This document shows, piece after piece, positions 1-11,953 of a stretch of DNA of 64,000 bases. Each line of letters starts with the position of its first letter. Within the stretch, counting starts at the first letter, position 1. This DNA comes from Anthonomus grandis grandis (lineage: Eukaryota; Arthropoda; Insecta; Coleoptera; Curculionidae). The translations under genes and the position numbers were made by a program. The stretch lies in contig NC_065551.1 in the NCBI RefSeq assembly GCF_022605725.1, forward strand, positions 27,342,001 through 27,406,000, read 5' to 3'. The notes under the pieces are model-generated. The model ran no database searches. It saw only the letters and a program-made list of their open reading frames with translations, and had not been told where the DNA came from.

Positions 1-47
1 GCATGTACTCTGTTTACTATTTAATAATGTGCCTTTAATATTTATAG

Positions 48-1595
48 ACTTTCAAGAAAGTGAAAGATTCAGCTGAACAAAATGAATATATTAAGGAGGA
101 AAATGAACAGAAGCATAAAATACCTGTAAGTCAATAGACATTATGTTAAATACAATTAATTGTAGAATTGAAGGTAGTTAATATAGTTAAGTTAACATTT
201 CAATATTAATTATATGTATAGTTTTCCAGCTTTAAGTAATTGTTTTAACATGAAATATTTTTTACTCTGGATTAAGAATAATCAGCATCCATTGACAGGG
301 ATAAAAGAATTAACTGTCACCTTAAAAATTTCATGTGACACATTAAGTATAATACTTGTTAAGGATCCATAAAGGTCTTAAAACATTGATTTGTGTGCAT
401 TAAAATACTTTCCTAATATTTGTTTTTTTTTACCTACCAGGAGCAAGTTTTACTAAATTTATTATCTACTACTTTCATATATCTTTTATAATTTGTCCAT
501 ATAGACTAAGGCAAACAGGGCTTGATGTCATATGTTTTCATTATAATTCTCAACATATATATCATACTAGAAATTTTGAAAACTTAGAGTTTTTATTTTT
601 TAGTTTGACAATGGAAAGGCTTCAGCAGAAGAGAAGAAAAATGTACTTCATAATGGAGAACATGAGCCTCAAAATGGTTATACCAAACCTCCTTTGAACA
701 AACAAAAAAAACTATTACAGAAACCTCAGAACCAGAAGAAAGCAAAACCAAGAGATGACAAAGAGCACCAAAGTAAAAAAGATAAACCAGAAAAAATGAT
801 AATCAATGGAAAAGAAATTGAAATTGGTTATGTTGAGGGTTTCCCAGTTAAAAAAGAAGATGCTGACAGGTTGAAACGCCTAAGGAAAGAAATGATCAGC
901 AAAGGGCTGCCCAGAAGTGAAATTAATGCTTCCTTAAAGCTCGAAAGGCGACGTGCAGAAAAGGCTTTGGCAAGAGAAAAGAAATTTGTAAGTTTCCTTT
1001 GAATTTCACCTGAATGAATTGAACATATAATTTTTTTACAGGTATGTTTCAACTGTAGAAAATCTGGACACAATCTGTCTGAGTGTCCTGAACTAGACAA
1101 GGATCAAGTAGCACAAACAGGTAAGAAACCAATAAAACTTGATGAAAATTGATATTAATAATTCTCATTGCTTTAGGTACAGGCATTTGCTTTAAATGTG
1201 GATCAACAGAACACACCCACTTTGAGTGCAAAGTAGTAAGGGGACTAGACTACAAGTTTGCTACATGCTTTATTTGCCAGGAGCAAGGGCATATAGCCAA
1301 ACAATGTCCCGATAATCAAAGAGGGTTGTATCCTAAAGGAGGTACACATTTATTTGTCATTTTAATAAATAAGTTTGTTAATTATTGTTTTTTTGTAGGC
1401 TCTTGCAAAGTATGTGGAGATGTGACTCATCTAAAAAAAGATTGCCCCAAGTACCAAGCTCAACAAGCACAACTTCAAAACAGTCTCAATGTAGGAACAA
1501 TGGACAGTGGAAATCCAGATGATTTGGATAGTAATTCACACAGTAATTCATTTGGCGGAAGTGGGAGAAAGATAAATAAAATTATAAAATTTTAA
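48..1595 (+). CDS. ZCCHC9: ZCCHC9-like zinc-knuckle protein, 3' part (5' exons outside window)
   Basis: I see five in-frame exons: 48-125, 604-987, 1042-1120, 1177-1341 and 1399-1595, with GT/AG borders and stop TAA at 1593-1595. They give 300 residues. The first half is Lys/Glu-rich and basic; the second half has four CX2CX4HX4C zinc knuckles (starting CFNC, CFKC, CFIC and CKVC), including the motifs GTGICFKCGSTEH and CPDNQRGLYPKGG. This four-knuckle layout and the GTGIC.xCGSTEH and CPDN.xGLY signatures are those of ZCCHC9, a nucleolar/nuclear RNA-binding family. The exon at 48 opens in phase 0 and has no start codon, so the gene begins left of the window. The C-terminal tail ends in KINKIIKF, like the short hydrophobic end of the family. 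The gene converges on the yellow-g-type gene downstream. No disablement is seen. Confidence 0.88.
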
Positions 1596-2635
1596 CCTTT
1601 TCACATGATTGTAAATAGTATGGTCAATAGTTGATAAGTATAAAGTAACATTTTAATGATTACTAATATATATATTATGATGATTGTTAGAAGTTTGGAT
1701 TATATTTGTTAATTGTAACCATTGACAGGAATTAAAAGTTGCTATTGTAATAATTATTGTATTTTTTTGGTTAAAGTAACTTATCTCAAAATAACTTTAT
1801 AAAGATATTCTAATGAGAATTGAAAAATATCTAAGTCAGCTTACAGATGGTTTTTATATACATCTTAAAATGATTTATTTTTTCAATTTATTAGAATTAT
1901 CTAAAATAATTGTACAAACAAATCGTGGTCGTAAATTAATCATAAGTAAAAATATGATCTTATTATTTGAACATGGTATGTAGGTAACTAAAATAGTTGC
2001 ATGTATGAGTCCTTAAATTATAATAGGGTGATAAGGGGGTAAAATCTGTTTTCATTTGAAATCTACAGAAAGCTCCGAAGCAATATTCTGTTTTAAACAG
2101 TTACTATGATTTAAAAAACCAACTATAGTTTCTCTTCATATTTAAATGTAGTTTGTAGAAACTCCCTACAAATCTTAAAGCTTTTACACAGCTTATTCCT
2201 TTACGGTTTTTTGACAGCGTATAACTGTTTTAAAATAGTAAATTACAATTTTAAAAAAATATAGCAGCAGTGATATACCCTCAAAAACGAATAAACCAAA
2301 TGGAATCATTTAAAACATAGTGATGTTCCACTTTTCACAATCTAGCGAGAAGCTTTGATTTTTCTGTTCGGCCTGATATAGGCCGAAACGATGGCAATAA
2401 AAAAAAAGTTTTGAAGAGCATCGATTTTAATTGACCCCTTATCCAAATTAACTCTTAAAAGTTAACAAAATTAAACTGGTTCACTAAAACAACACACAAA
2501 ATAAAAATATACATTTCTTATTTTAACTACAATTCATAATATATATATAAATGATACTTATATCTTCCATCTTATTTTAAATTTCTTAATTTTTTAAATT
2601 CTATGAAGTAAATATAATATAAATTATAAATCTAT
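1596..2635. other. Convergent intergenic region
   Basis: About 1 kb of AT-rich sequence lies between the 3' ends of the ZCCHC9-like and yellow-g-type genes. No coding signal is seen. A short perfect hairpin (TTCGGCC...GGCCGAA) sits at about 2369-2390, followed by GAAACG and an A-run. Confidence 0.6.
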
Positions 2636-3727
2636 TTAATATTTTCCAGCCATCAAAGTAATCCTCTGGCTAACTCCACAACCTACGGTGCCATTAAAAA
2701 AATCAGGAAAATTACTTTCCAGAACCCTCATGCTCCTTCGTTTGATATCCGGCATAACGCAAGTAGACAAATAACAGCTCGGCGAAGTATAAACCATCTC
2801 TCCTCTCGAAAAAGTTGAATTATTAGCATCCCATCTGTAGATTTCCGGTTTTCCCTCGTACCTATAGAACAACGCTGACCCACCATCTGTCCCAAGTACA
2901 ATTATTTTTCCATCTTTCACTCCTAAATCTTCAACTTTTCCTGTTGCGGCTCCCGCTCGGAGGTAATCAGTGCGAATCGAAAATATTCTTGATCCGGAGA
3001 GGTATGTTAATATAAGATATTTGTTTCTATCAGATTTTTGTATTAAGGCGGCATAAAGGACGTCTTTTCTGGCTTCAGTTATAGCCTTAGGAAGCACCAA
3101 TCTATATCCTTTTTCGCCTATAACATCAAATACTAGCACAGATCTTGTAGCAGCATCAGTAACATATATAAAAGGCTGGCCATCATTACCATAATCCGCA
3201 ATAACAAATTGGATTCTGGAAGCTTTGACAACTAATCCGGACATATCAAGTGTTTTTACCCTTTCTCCGGTTGCTATGTTATAGCCTACCACTTTTGGTA
3301 AACATTTTCTTATAGGATTTTCAAGAATATTCACCACTCCATTGTCGATGGCCCAAAGAATTCCATGTGCATCAATACATATATGCACAACACATTTAAG
3401 ACCCGTCTGGTTGGAAAGTTCTTGTTCTGACCAGCATGGGAAAGGAACCAGCACTGGTTCGGAATATTTAGGAATCAAGTAGAGCCGTGCCAAAGTGGCT
3501 GGAACTCCTGGTTTGTAACGTGGTAGGGCCACGAAGACATCATCGTTGGAAATACCCGCACATGAGGCAATTATATTTTTCGAAATATACAGTTCGTTGG
3601 TCTTGTAGTTAAGTTCAGTTGTTTCATCGGGGAAATCAAATGTTGCACCTGTCCATTCGATGAATTGGTTGGACGCCTTGATGAATGTTATGCATAATGC
3701 CAATGAAATTAAAACACTGCTGAACAT
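2636..3727 (-). CDS. yellow-g: Yellow/MRJP family protein, yellow-g type, intronless
   Basis: A single open frame of 363 codons runs from ATG at 3727 to TAA at 2636. The frame is open back to 3784, but I prefer 3727: it starts a clean signal peptide (about residues 1-18), and a T-run plus AG just 8 bases upstream looks like the acceptor of a 5' UTR intron. Family landmarks: EWTGATFDFP near 24-33, ALPRYKPGVP at 67-76, a degenerate ILWAIDNG where most paralogs have LWVLDTG, then IYVTDAATRSVLVFD and a C-terminal MRVLESNFPDF. Yellow proteins are secreted six-bladed propellers; in flies, g-type members are expressed in follicle cells and needed for the eggshell. Naming it g rather than g2 is tentative. 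The absence of coding introns is shared with the paralog at 11954-13084. Confidence 0.85.
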   Translation of the reverse strand: MFSSVLISLALCITFIKASNQFIEWTGATFDFPDETTELNYKTNELYISKNIIASCAGISNDDVFVALPRYKPGVPATLARLYLIPKYSEPVLVPFPCWSEQELSNQTGLKCVVHICIDAHGILWAIDNGVVNILENPIRKCLPKVVGYNIATGERVKTLDMSGLVVKASRIQFVIADYGNDGQPFIYVTDAATRSVLVFDVIGEKGYRLVLPKAITEARKDVLYAALIQKSDRNKYLILTYLSGSRIFSIRTDYLRAGAATGKVEDLGVKDGKIIVLGTDGGSALFYRYEGKPEIYRWDANNSTFSRGEMVYTSPSCYLSTCVMPDIKRRSMRVLESNFPDFFNGTVGCGVSQRITLMAGKY

Positions 3728-3784
3728 TGTGATCTCTAAAAAAATGAAGGAAGTTTCTGCAGGATATGAATACAAAATGTACAA

Positions 3785-4664
3785 AATATCTAAAGGAAAA
3801 TAATGAATTTTCCTATTTATATTATGTTTCTTGGAATCAGTTTAGTGTTTTTATGTTGCATTAGTGAACGTGCCAACGATAATAACATATAATTGTGATA
3901 TTTCCAGGTAATACATGCATGTATATTGTAAGATTAAAACAGGAAAATTAATTACATAAAAGCCTTGCTTTTTTATACGTTTTTACAAATCATCCTGATG
4001 ATGGCAAAAAGATTTGTTTTTTTGAATGTTTTCCAAACTATATTGCAAAACTTCCTCGCTTATCGCGTAGTTTAATTTGTAAATTTTATTATTCTTATTT
4101 TCGCTTTATTTACAGACAAACACAACCAGATTCAAGCCAAATTAATCAATAGGAAATCATTTAAAATATAAATTGGTTTTTGAGAAAGTTCACTATGTAA
4201 AAATGGCTTGACGCTAGGTGGATTAATTATTTAAATTTAATTTCAAATATATTTATTAATAGGTTTAAGCAAATTATTGCGATAAGGTAATTTAATTTGG
4301 TATATAGGGTCAACGATTTGAACGAATTATATATCATATTTTTCCTAAGACATGTAGACGCGGCCTTAATGTCTTAATGTTACATATTTAAATGGCGCAT
4401 TTCAGGATGTACATAATATGTATACTGCATGCAGGGACTGCATGTATACAAAGTCCTTTTGTTAGAGGAAAATACATGCAATACATGGAAAAATAGGATT
4501 ATTATACTTTGATAGTGAGATGTTTCCAATGTTCTAGGCATATTTATGTGTCAATAACGATATAAAGGAACTGTTTAATGTTCTAAAGCCATACAGTGTG
4601 TGTCAGCCAAATGGAATAAATTAGCTAATAAATAGATGGGAGCGTGTTGAAAAAAACACTCGAA
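3785..4664. other. Intergenic, upstream of yellow-g-type gene
   Basis: AT-rich. It should contain the 5' UTR exon and promoter of the leftward yellow gene, but I cannot place a transcription start. A CCTGATGATGGC motif near 3993 resembles the 3' ends of some non-LTR/SINE elements. Nothing else is seen. Confidence 0.4.
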
Positions 4665-6541
4665 TACGGCGACTGGTTTTTATAGTTGCGCATTTTTTTT
4701 CATAAAAACTTTTTATACAGGCTGTATCGGATAACGGTGGTCAATACCAACTTGCTTAGTTTAAGCATAACACCCTGTATGTTAATTAATTTTTAAATTC
4801 CTCAAATCATTTTAGACATATTTTGTATACAATGTCCTATACCTATCTTTGACTGTTTCGGAAATATTAAGTAAAATTCAAAAAATAACATTTAGAAAAG
4901 AAAATTATTTATTTTTCAAGATTCTCTACAACTCACTTAATACTTCTTGCCCATTTAGGTCTTGGTAATGAAAAAGCAAGCAAAAACTATTTCAGCGTTC
5001 CTTTTTATTGATATGAGAATAAAAAAAACTAAAAATTGTTGCTTACTTTGGTTTAAAATGCCAGACTTAATATTGACTCATGTTGCATGATAGAAGTAGT
5101 CGTCAATGCTATAGTCGTTTGAATTTCATTAACTACAAGCCAGAAAAATGATTCATTTAACAGAAATGCACAAAATAACAATTCTACAGATGATTGGCTA
5201 TGGAGATAATACACGGACGCAAATGGAAGTAGCTCGCTTATTTCACGAAAAATTTTCAAATTTGCCGCCTTTAACCCAAGGGACAATTAGTAAAACAGAA
5301 AAGCAATTCCGCGAGCTGGGCCACATTAGGCAGGAAAAAAAGCAGCTGCCAATGCAATAAGTGAGGATACCAAATTGTCTGTTATGCTCGAGTTTGAGGA
5401 ACACCCACATACATCTACTCGCAAAGCAGCCCCAGTACTCGATATTAGCTATTCATCAGTTATTAGAATATTAAAAGAAAACAAAATGGATCCCTATAAA
5501 ATTATACCCACCCAGGAGCTCACGGAAGACGATTTTGGCAGGAGAATGTATTTTTGTAAACAAATGATGGCAATGTCAGACAGCAATGTGATCCAATTAG
5601 AACATGTTATGTTTTCTGATGAGTGCGTGGTTCTCTTCACGGTCATGCCAATCGTCAAAATTGCCGCTATTGGTCCAGGGAAAATCCTCGCTGGACGAGA
5701 GAAGACAATACTCAATACCCTGAAAAGGTTAACGTGTGGGCAGGAATTATTGAAGATCAGATCATAGTTCCCTTTTTTATTGAGGGCAATTTGAATGGCG
5801 ATAGTTATTTAGAATTGCTTCAAAATAATCTAGTGCCAACGTTGGCCAACTGTATCCTGATCCAGGAAACCCACAAGTTCCACCGAATATGATATGGGTT
5901 CAACAAGATGGAGCACCACCCCACTATCAAATAAATGTCCGGCAGTACCTCAACCAACTATTTCCAGATCGGTGATTAGGGAGGCGAGGATCGATGGAAT
6001 GGCCAGCACGGTCTCCCGATCTGACGCCATTAGACTTTTTCTTATGGGGATATGTGAAAACTATTGTATACAAAACTAAACCCACTGATTTAGCTGACTT
6101 ACGAAGACGAATAACCCTGGCAATTAGATCGATCACACCTGAGATGTTAAGTAACGTTAGAATAAATTTCTATTTACGGGTAGGGTGTTGTCAAGACGTT
6201 CGTGGCGAGCATTTTGAACATCTCCTACATTGACATTATTGTTTAGATTTGTATTATGTATAAGTTTTTGAATATGTTGTAACAATTTTCGGCAAATAAA
6301 TAATTTTCTTATCTAAATTTTATTTTTTGAATTTTACTTAATATTTGCGAAACAGTCAAAGATAAGTATAGGACATTGTATACAAAATATGTCTTAAATG
6401 ATCTGAGGAAACTAAAAATTATTTAACATACAGGGTGTTATGTTTAAACTAAGCAAGTTGGTATTGGCCACCGTTATCTGATACTCCCGGTATAAAAAAT
6501 TTTTATGAAAAAAAATGCGCAACTATAAAAACCAATCGACG
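4665..6541 (+). mobile_element. mariner-like (Tc1/mariner superfamily) element with ~246 bp inverted repeats
   Basis: Sequence at about 4670-4915 is repeated inverted at about 6293-6538 with few mismatches, including the blocks GGTTTTTATAGTTGCGC and TTTGACTGTTTCG. Both arms contain a CACCCTGTAT motif and ATTTTGTATACAATGTCCTATAC. Between them is a decayed transposase reading rightward (5148-6233). The outer ends become fuzzy, so the TA target duplication cannot be fixed. Mismatch between arms and many coding breaks suggest an old copy. Confidence 0.8.
5148..6233 (+). pseudogene. mariner-like transposase, broken (DD41D-type spacing)
   Basis: Translated pieces in different frames line up as one transposase. 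They are an N-terminal helix-turn-helix part (5148-5360), a middle part with MFSDE, the first catalytic Asp (5375-5630), NVWAGII with the block after it (about 5630-5840), QQDGAPPHY, the second Asp (about 5902-5928), and WPARSPDLTPLDFFLWG, the third Asp (about 5997-6047). I count 41 residues between the second and third catalytic Asp, the spacing of rosa-like DD41D elements. Breaks: frameshifts near 5345, 5630 and 5880, and a TGA where a conserved Trp is expected at about 5973. The protein cannot be made. Confidence 0.8.
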
Positions 6542-6798
6542 TGTATATTTATCAAAAAATTAGGTTTTTACAGAGGTGGTAAACTTAACGCGGATATACT
6601 ATATGTATGTACATAAGCACATTGTTTATGCTAACTTAATATTTATTGATTAAAAATAGTAAACCTAAAAAAAGTCTGGGTCTCAATCAAGACTTTACTG
6701 CTAATCAATCATTTACACCAAGGGCGTGTCTGGTAGTAGTTGCCAATTAACATTTAAAAATACTTATCAGATCCAATATAATTTTAATTACATTAACG

Positions 6799-7008
6799 CT
6801 ATTTTTCATGCATAAATTTTCCTCGCCAGTGGCCACCATTGAAATAATTGTCGCGAAGATCTTTTGGGAGAGTTACTGTGAGACAGTTAAGTAAGGTTAC
6901 ATACTTACGAAATACATGTTTGTTTACTCCAAGAAATTCTACTTTCGCTTTTTTTTTGATAGTATCGTTCTTTTGTGATTTGTTACTTTTACGCATGTAT
7001 TGTGACAT
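6799..7008 (-). CDS. Possible small hypothetical protein (69 aa)
   Basis: The open frame begins MSQYMRKSNKSQKND, is Lys-rich at first, and ends NYFNGGHWRGKFMHEK. I do not recognise it. Its composition is less AT-driven than neighbouring chance frames, and the C-terminal Gly/Trp/His-rich tail is unusual for random AT-rich DNA. The minus strand also carries a strong donor-like GTAAGTATG and a CTCACAG acceptor-like site only 33 bases apart inside the frame. That is below normal insect intron size and frame-neutral. No promoter or poly(A) signal is evident. It may be a relic of a gene or chance. Confidence 0.22.
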   Translation of the reverse strand: MSQYMRKSNKSQKNDTIKKKAKVEFLGVNKHVFRKYVTLLNCLTVTLPKDLRDNYFNGGHWRGKFMHEK

Positions 7009-9382
7009 ATGGCTGGTGAAACGACTCCTACATGTTTTTCACTTTTATGCCATAAAATAATCAAAATTTAAATTACGTATACTACACAAATCTGTTCTTA
7101 GTATATGTAAATTTTAGTCTGTGTTAATTAAATTTTGTAAGTAATTTGGCTTTCTCGAATGCATTAAAGCAGAAGATTACACTTTGCTCATCTGTTTTTT
7201 GCTCACAAATGAAAAATTGTTTCCAATGCTCATTCTATACGCTTTTTAGAAGAATCGCTAGTGGCGGCCCTTTACGGCATTGATGCGCAACATCTGCAGT
7301 CAGTTGTATTGTCTATTTGTTATTTCTTTAATAATTTGAAACTTAAAAGAATAAATGCGTTGAAGAGTCTTGAGCAGGAGGCGCAGTTTCAAACCATGAA
7401 TTTCGATTCTTTTTGACGGAAGTCTAATTAAAAGGTGTGTGAAGCTGTCGATTGGTTGGCATTTGGCAATGGCTCTGGCTTATGAAACGCCTAAAGGATT
7501 TTAATAAAAACATTTATACGTGTCTAGGATAAATATATTATTTTATATGTAAAAGTTTCAATAGATTTCAAATTATTATTTAAAATAATATTGCGCACGC
7601 ACAGCCCAAGCCCCTTTCATGTTTTATTATAGTAAGGAGAGTGCTTTTAAAATAAAACATGGCAGTTTATAATACAATTTTGCTCCACATTTTAGTTTTA
7701 ATGTAACACTATTCATTGTGCTTTTACATTTAAGCTTAAAACATTTTATAACTTTAAAAGCAGATTATTCCTAATTTCTTTCAAAATATTCTATTAATAG
7801 ATATATTGAAAATTCTGGTCGCTTTCAAAATCCAAAAATCGTGGAGAAAATCGCACTAGTAATGAAATAGACTATATCTGTAGTTTGATTATCTATAGCT
7901 TAAGCAATTTTAAAATAAAAAAGAAAATTTATTAAAAGTAGCCAGAGTAAAATGAAATGCTGTCAATCCAAAGAAATTATAAAGAATACACATTTATTAA
8001 TTTTCGGGAATTGGAACCGATCCAAGTTATACATATCGCAGAGAATCTTAAACTTCTTTTCCTAAATCAAAAATAGGGTGAAGTTGAAGAAACTATTCTA
8101 AATTATGTTTAGGTATTAAAACTGATTTAGCTTACTATTTATCTTCAAATTTCGCTGCAAAATCATAATAAAATAAAAGTTGTATATAATAATTCAATAC
8201 AAAAATCACGAAACTATTTTACAGCAAAAAATTCTTTCTTCTGCATAAACTTTGTTGTAATTAAAGCATTGGCATTTATATTCGTATATTCTTGGAAGTG
8301 ATTTTACAAAATATAAGGTAATTTACCCATTACCCATATGCATTCTTAAGGTTAACTTAATCAAGCAGAAATGGCACGTGCTATTGTAGGTTAAAGGTCT
8401 GCTAATAAACAAACAATGTATAAAACGTTTGCTTACGCAAGTAATAATATATTTGCGAATATTTTAATAAATCAAAACTTATTAAATTAATAGTAGCAAT
8501 ACTATTATGCTAGTTCATTGATTCAGGAGTAATTAATTATATGGCTTTAAAAACTCATTCATAAAAATATGTGTTAAATATGTAGTGATATTTAGCATAG
8601 GAATGTGAAAAGTATGAGAAAAGGGAAATGATTTTATACATTTTGCAAGTATTGCTGATTAAATATAATTTTAATAATTTAATAATTTTAGTGCAAAAAA
8701 AGGAAAGTTTTTATGTAACGATTGCAAGTGCCACAAGGATATAAAATGAGTTGAAGATAACAAGGTTACGAAAAAAAGGATACTTAGCATTAAAATCGAA
8801 GTTTCAAGTATTTTTAAGCATTCCAAATATCGCGAATATTTATAATAAAATTATGCCACGCTTTTCATCTGCAGCAAATTTTAGTTTATTAGAAACATTT
8901 TTTTTAATAATTGCAGAGCAACTACAGTGAAATAAAATTTAGAATTAACAAAAAAATCGGCGTTTTCCTCATTTTCTTCGGTGACATTTTGACTTATTTC
9001 GAAGCATAGCAACTCATATATGGTCCCAAAATTTATGAGCCTTTAATTTCATGTAATAAAATATGACGAGACTATTTTAAGAGAAATTATTAAAAAAAAT
9101 ACATTTTATGTTCGAATTATATCAGTATAATTTTATGACGATTACAACAGCTACAGAAAAATGACAAAAATTTAGATATCCACATGATTTTGTATTTACA
9201 TAGATGGTACGAGTATATTTGGACTCATCAAACTAATATATCAGCTATATAATTTTCCATATAAGATTTATTTGCATAACCACCAAAAGCACAACTAAAT
9301 TTTAAGGCAATTGAAAAACAATTACAAATTATGCTTACTTTATAAAATTAATGCCGCGACCTTATTAATACAGTATGTCTGA

Positions 9383-9414
9383 TATAAGCAAAATTAGTAC
9401 GCTACATTTTCCCA
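9383..9414 (+). promoter_or_regulatory. Candidate TATA promoter of the diverged yellow gene
   Basis: TATAAG at 9383-9388 lies about 30 bases upstream of a CCCATTT initiator-like site (A at 9414) and 66-71 bases upstream of the ATG at 9455. Spacing fits an insect core promoter. In such AT-rich DNA a TATA match alone is weak evidence. Confidence 0.25.
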
Positions 9415-9454
9415 TTTACTTATAACCGGAAGTTTATAGCAATCAAGTTCAAAA

Positions 9455-11309
9455 ATGCGACATATTTTCGTAATTTATGGGATTGTCATCCAAGTAAGTT
9501 TAATTAAGAATACAAACTGTTTGGATATGGAAAAACTTGAGTCTTTGGGTATAAATAGTGATGTTTACATAAGTGATATTGCAGTTTATTTAAACAGGGC
9601 CTTTTTAACAATCCCACGGACAATTTGTGATAATAATGTGACACACCCAACTTTCGTGGAAGTACCATGGAAGGAATATAATGTTATTTTAAAAAGCAGG
9701 TAAATGTGGTCATAACTATGATAACTTTTAAAGTAAAAAAAATTGTATTTTCTCTTTTAAACTTTAAGTTAATCGCAGAGTTTAAGTTTAATATAATAGA
9801 ACTCTCTTTGGCATAAAAATCAATACTTAAGCACTTTAATGTATTACAAGAAAAAAAAATCCATATGTAAGTACTTTGAAAAAGGGTAAAACTTACCAAA
9901 ACTTTTGTGATTTGTGTTCCAAATTCAACACCATTTCTTGATTTGTCGCTCTAAACGACTTGAAACTCCTGAAAACATAGATTTCTTATTAAAAAGAATA
10001 CCATAAATTAAAAAAAAATCTGGAATACAAGTAATGATAGACACAAGATTTCTAGAAAAAAAATTAAAAGATTTGCAGATTTTAAAAAATACATAATTTT
10101 TCTTTAGAAATGGAAAACATTCAACAAAATTGATTCTGCGCACACAAATAAAAATAATATTTTGTTGTTTCCATTTTTGTCTTAAAATCCGAATACCGAA
10201 CATAAAATCACTCTGAAATGTATAAATGATAAAGAAAAAACTCTGCTATGTAATATAAGAGACTGAATAAAGTACTGCATTAAAACCATTAATATCTTTA
10301 TTTTAGATTTAGTAAACATATAGAAGACCAAATTTGGGCAGAGTGCGATAACCTACAAAACGCAATTTCTTTGGCAAAAGAAGGTCCTAAGGCTAAACTG
10401 TGGATTTTAGATAAGGGAAATGAGTTTTGTCCTCCAAAGCTAATGACCTACAGTATATTTCATAACAAATTTTTGGAGGAAGAAATTATAGAGTTAGCCG
10501 ATATACCAAAAGAGGGATTAAGCACTATAGTGGTTGAAAATGAACCAACAATCGGTAATCATAGGTATGACATAATCATTGACAAACAACAATTTGTTAA
10601 TTTAAAATAAATTATAGGGCTTTCATAGCTAACGCCGGAGAAAATACCATATTAGTATGCTTCCTCGCCAAATTAGAATGCAACAAAATTAATCTGATAG
10701 AAAAGCGAACCCCGCCATCAACAGTACTTGTAGATTTTCTGGATATTTCTAAAACTGATTCAACCATGTATTTAACAGGACTTCAATCGTCAAACCTATG
10801 GTCCTTTGATTTGGCAAATTTACCCACTGAAAGTGGAAAAAAGGTAAAAGAGTTTGTTAGACATAAACCCTTGATCAACACTTTAGTTATAGCATGATCC
10901 TCCTTTTGCGGTCAATGTGAAATGGGTTGGCGAAACTCTAGGACTTTCTAGCGGATTAGAAACTGATTACAAGAATGGTCTTCTTTACTATCTTACTAAG
11001 GATTATGCTATTGTAAGGTGGAATACTGAGTAAATATAGAAGATAATTTGTTAAAATATGAGTTGGACAAATAATTTTTTTAGGGAGGTGTTACAAGCAG
11101 AAAATCACGAAGTATTGGCACAATCTTATGAGAAACTTGCATACGTTTCCCGACTCTTTACGGATTCTCAAGGAAGTGTGTATGCTTTGGTAAATCCATT
11201 TGGTCCATTTACATGTAATAATGATACAGCAGAAGTGAATCTGGATAGTTTAGAAAGAGTGCAGCAGATTATGAAATATAACAGATTATTGGATAGGTTT
11301 TTTTTTTAA
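9455..11309 (+). CDS. Highly diverged yellow/MRJP family protein (five exons, 363 aa)
   Basis: Exons 9455-9699, 10307-10564, 10618-10843, 10893-11029 and 11084-11309 join in frame through GT/AG introns (607, 53, 49 and 54 bases) to 363 codons plus TAA. An N-terminal signal peptide covers about residues 1-20. Family traces remain: AFLTIPR at 49-55 (usually VFVTIPRW), CDNLQNAISLA then LWILDKG at 113-119 (usually LWVLDTG), AFIANAGENTILV (usually FVYIADV...LLVYD) and LAYVSRLFTDSQGSVYALVNPF (usually LQFVSGLKV..LWVLSNRFQ). The GVPATL segment after PR and the usual N-terminal Trp/DFxFP motif are missing. All exons are open and all junctions phase-consistent, so I think it is functional though fast-evolving. 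It lies between, and opposite in strand to, the two g-type genes. AATAAA overlaps the end at about 11310. I cannot name the paralog. Confidence 0.8.
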
Positions 11310-11953
11310 ATAAAATTTTAATCTAAAAAAATATACCATATTTGTGCATTATTTGAGAGTAGTAATTTAATAAAATACCATTGAGAGTCATTAACCTAAG
11401 ATATTCCAATTTAGTTCATTTCCAATTATTTCAAATATAGACAATTGTTTGAGCGGGGTCGTGGCTATTTAAATGGAAATAAAGGTCTTGCATGAACTGT
11501 AAAGCAACTTGAACTTTATCTGAGATAAACCGTATAATTTATAACCACGAATAGGCATAATTGATATCCATGATGTTCTTATTACCTATTTCTCGGTGCT
11601 GTTTTTAAAAAAAATATAATTACGGCTTGAGAATAACGAGGTGTGTTGCCGCAGCCCACAAATGCGTAAAAATATTGTGCCTAACAAATTATTTAAATTT
11701 TCTACATGCATTTTCTTCATTAGAATTCATTATTATTTTTATTGAACTTTGCAACTGTGCGGTAAAGTCCACACTGTGTCCTTTGAATTTACCGCCAATG
11801 AAATTTACTACCCACAAGCGATTAAATTTACATACTTATTCCAGTGATGCCAGTTTAATACAAAAATTCGACTTTATTTAACAAATAATTAAGTTAACAT
11901 GTTATTAATTATATAAATATTTATGAACAAATGTATGTATCTAACAAGTCCAT
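11310..11953. other. Convergent 3' intergenic region
   Basis: 644 bases lie between two convergent yellow genes. AATAAA at 11873-11878 on the minus strand is a plausible poly(A) signal for the leftward gene. No coding signal is seen; the 84-codon plus-strand frame at 11627 looks like chance. Confidence 0.5.

Larger units (their letters stand above)
6542..9454. other. Intergenic, between mariner relic and diverged yellow gene
   Basis: Mostly featureless AT-rich DNA. Two spots are less AT-rich: a 69-codon minus-strand frame (6799-7008, listed separately) and 7250-7470, which has a TCAGTT initiator-like word near 7300 but no reading frame I can follow. Confidence 0.4.
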
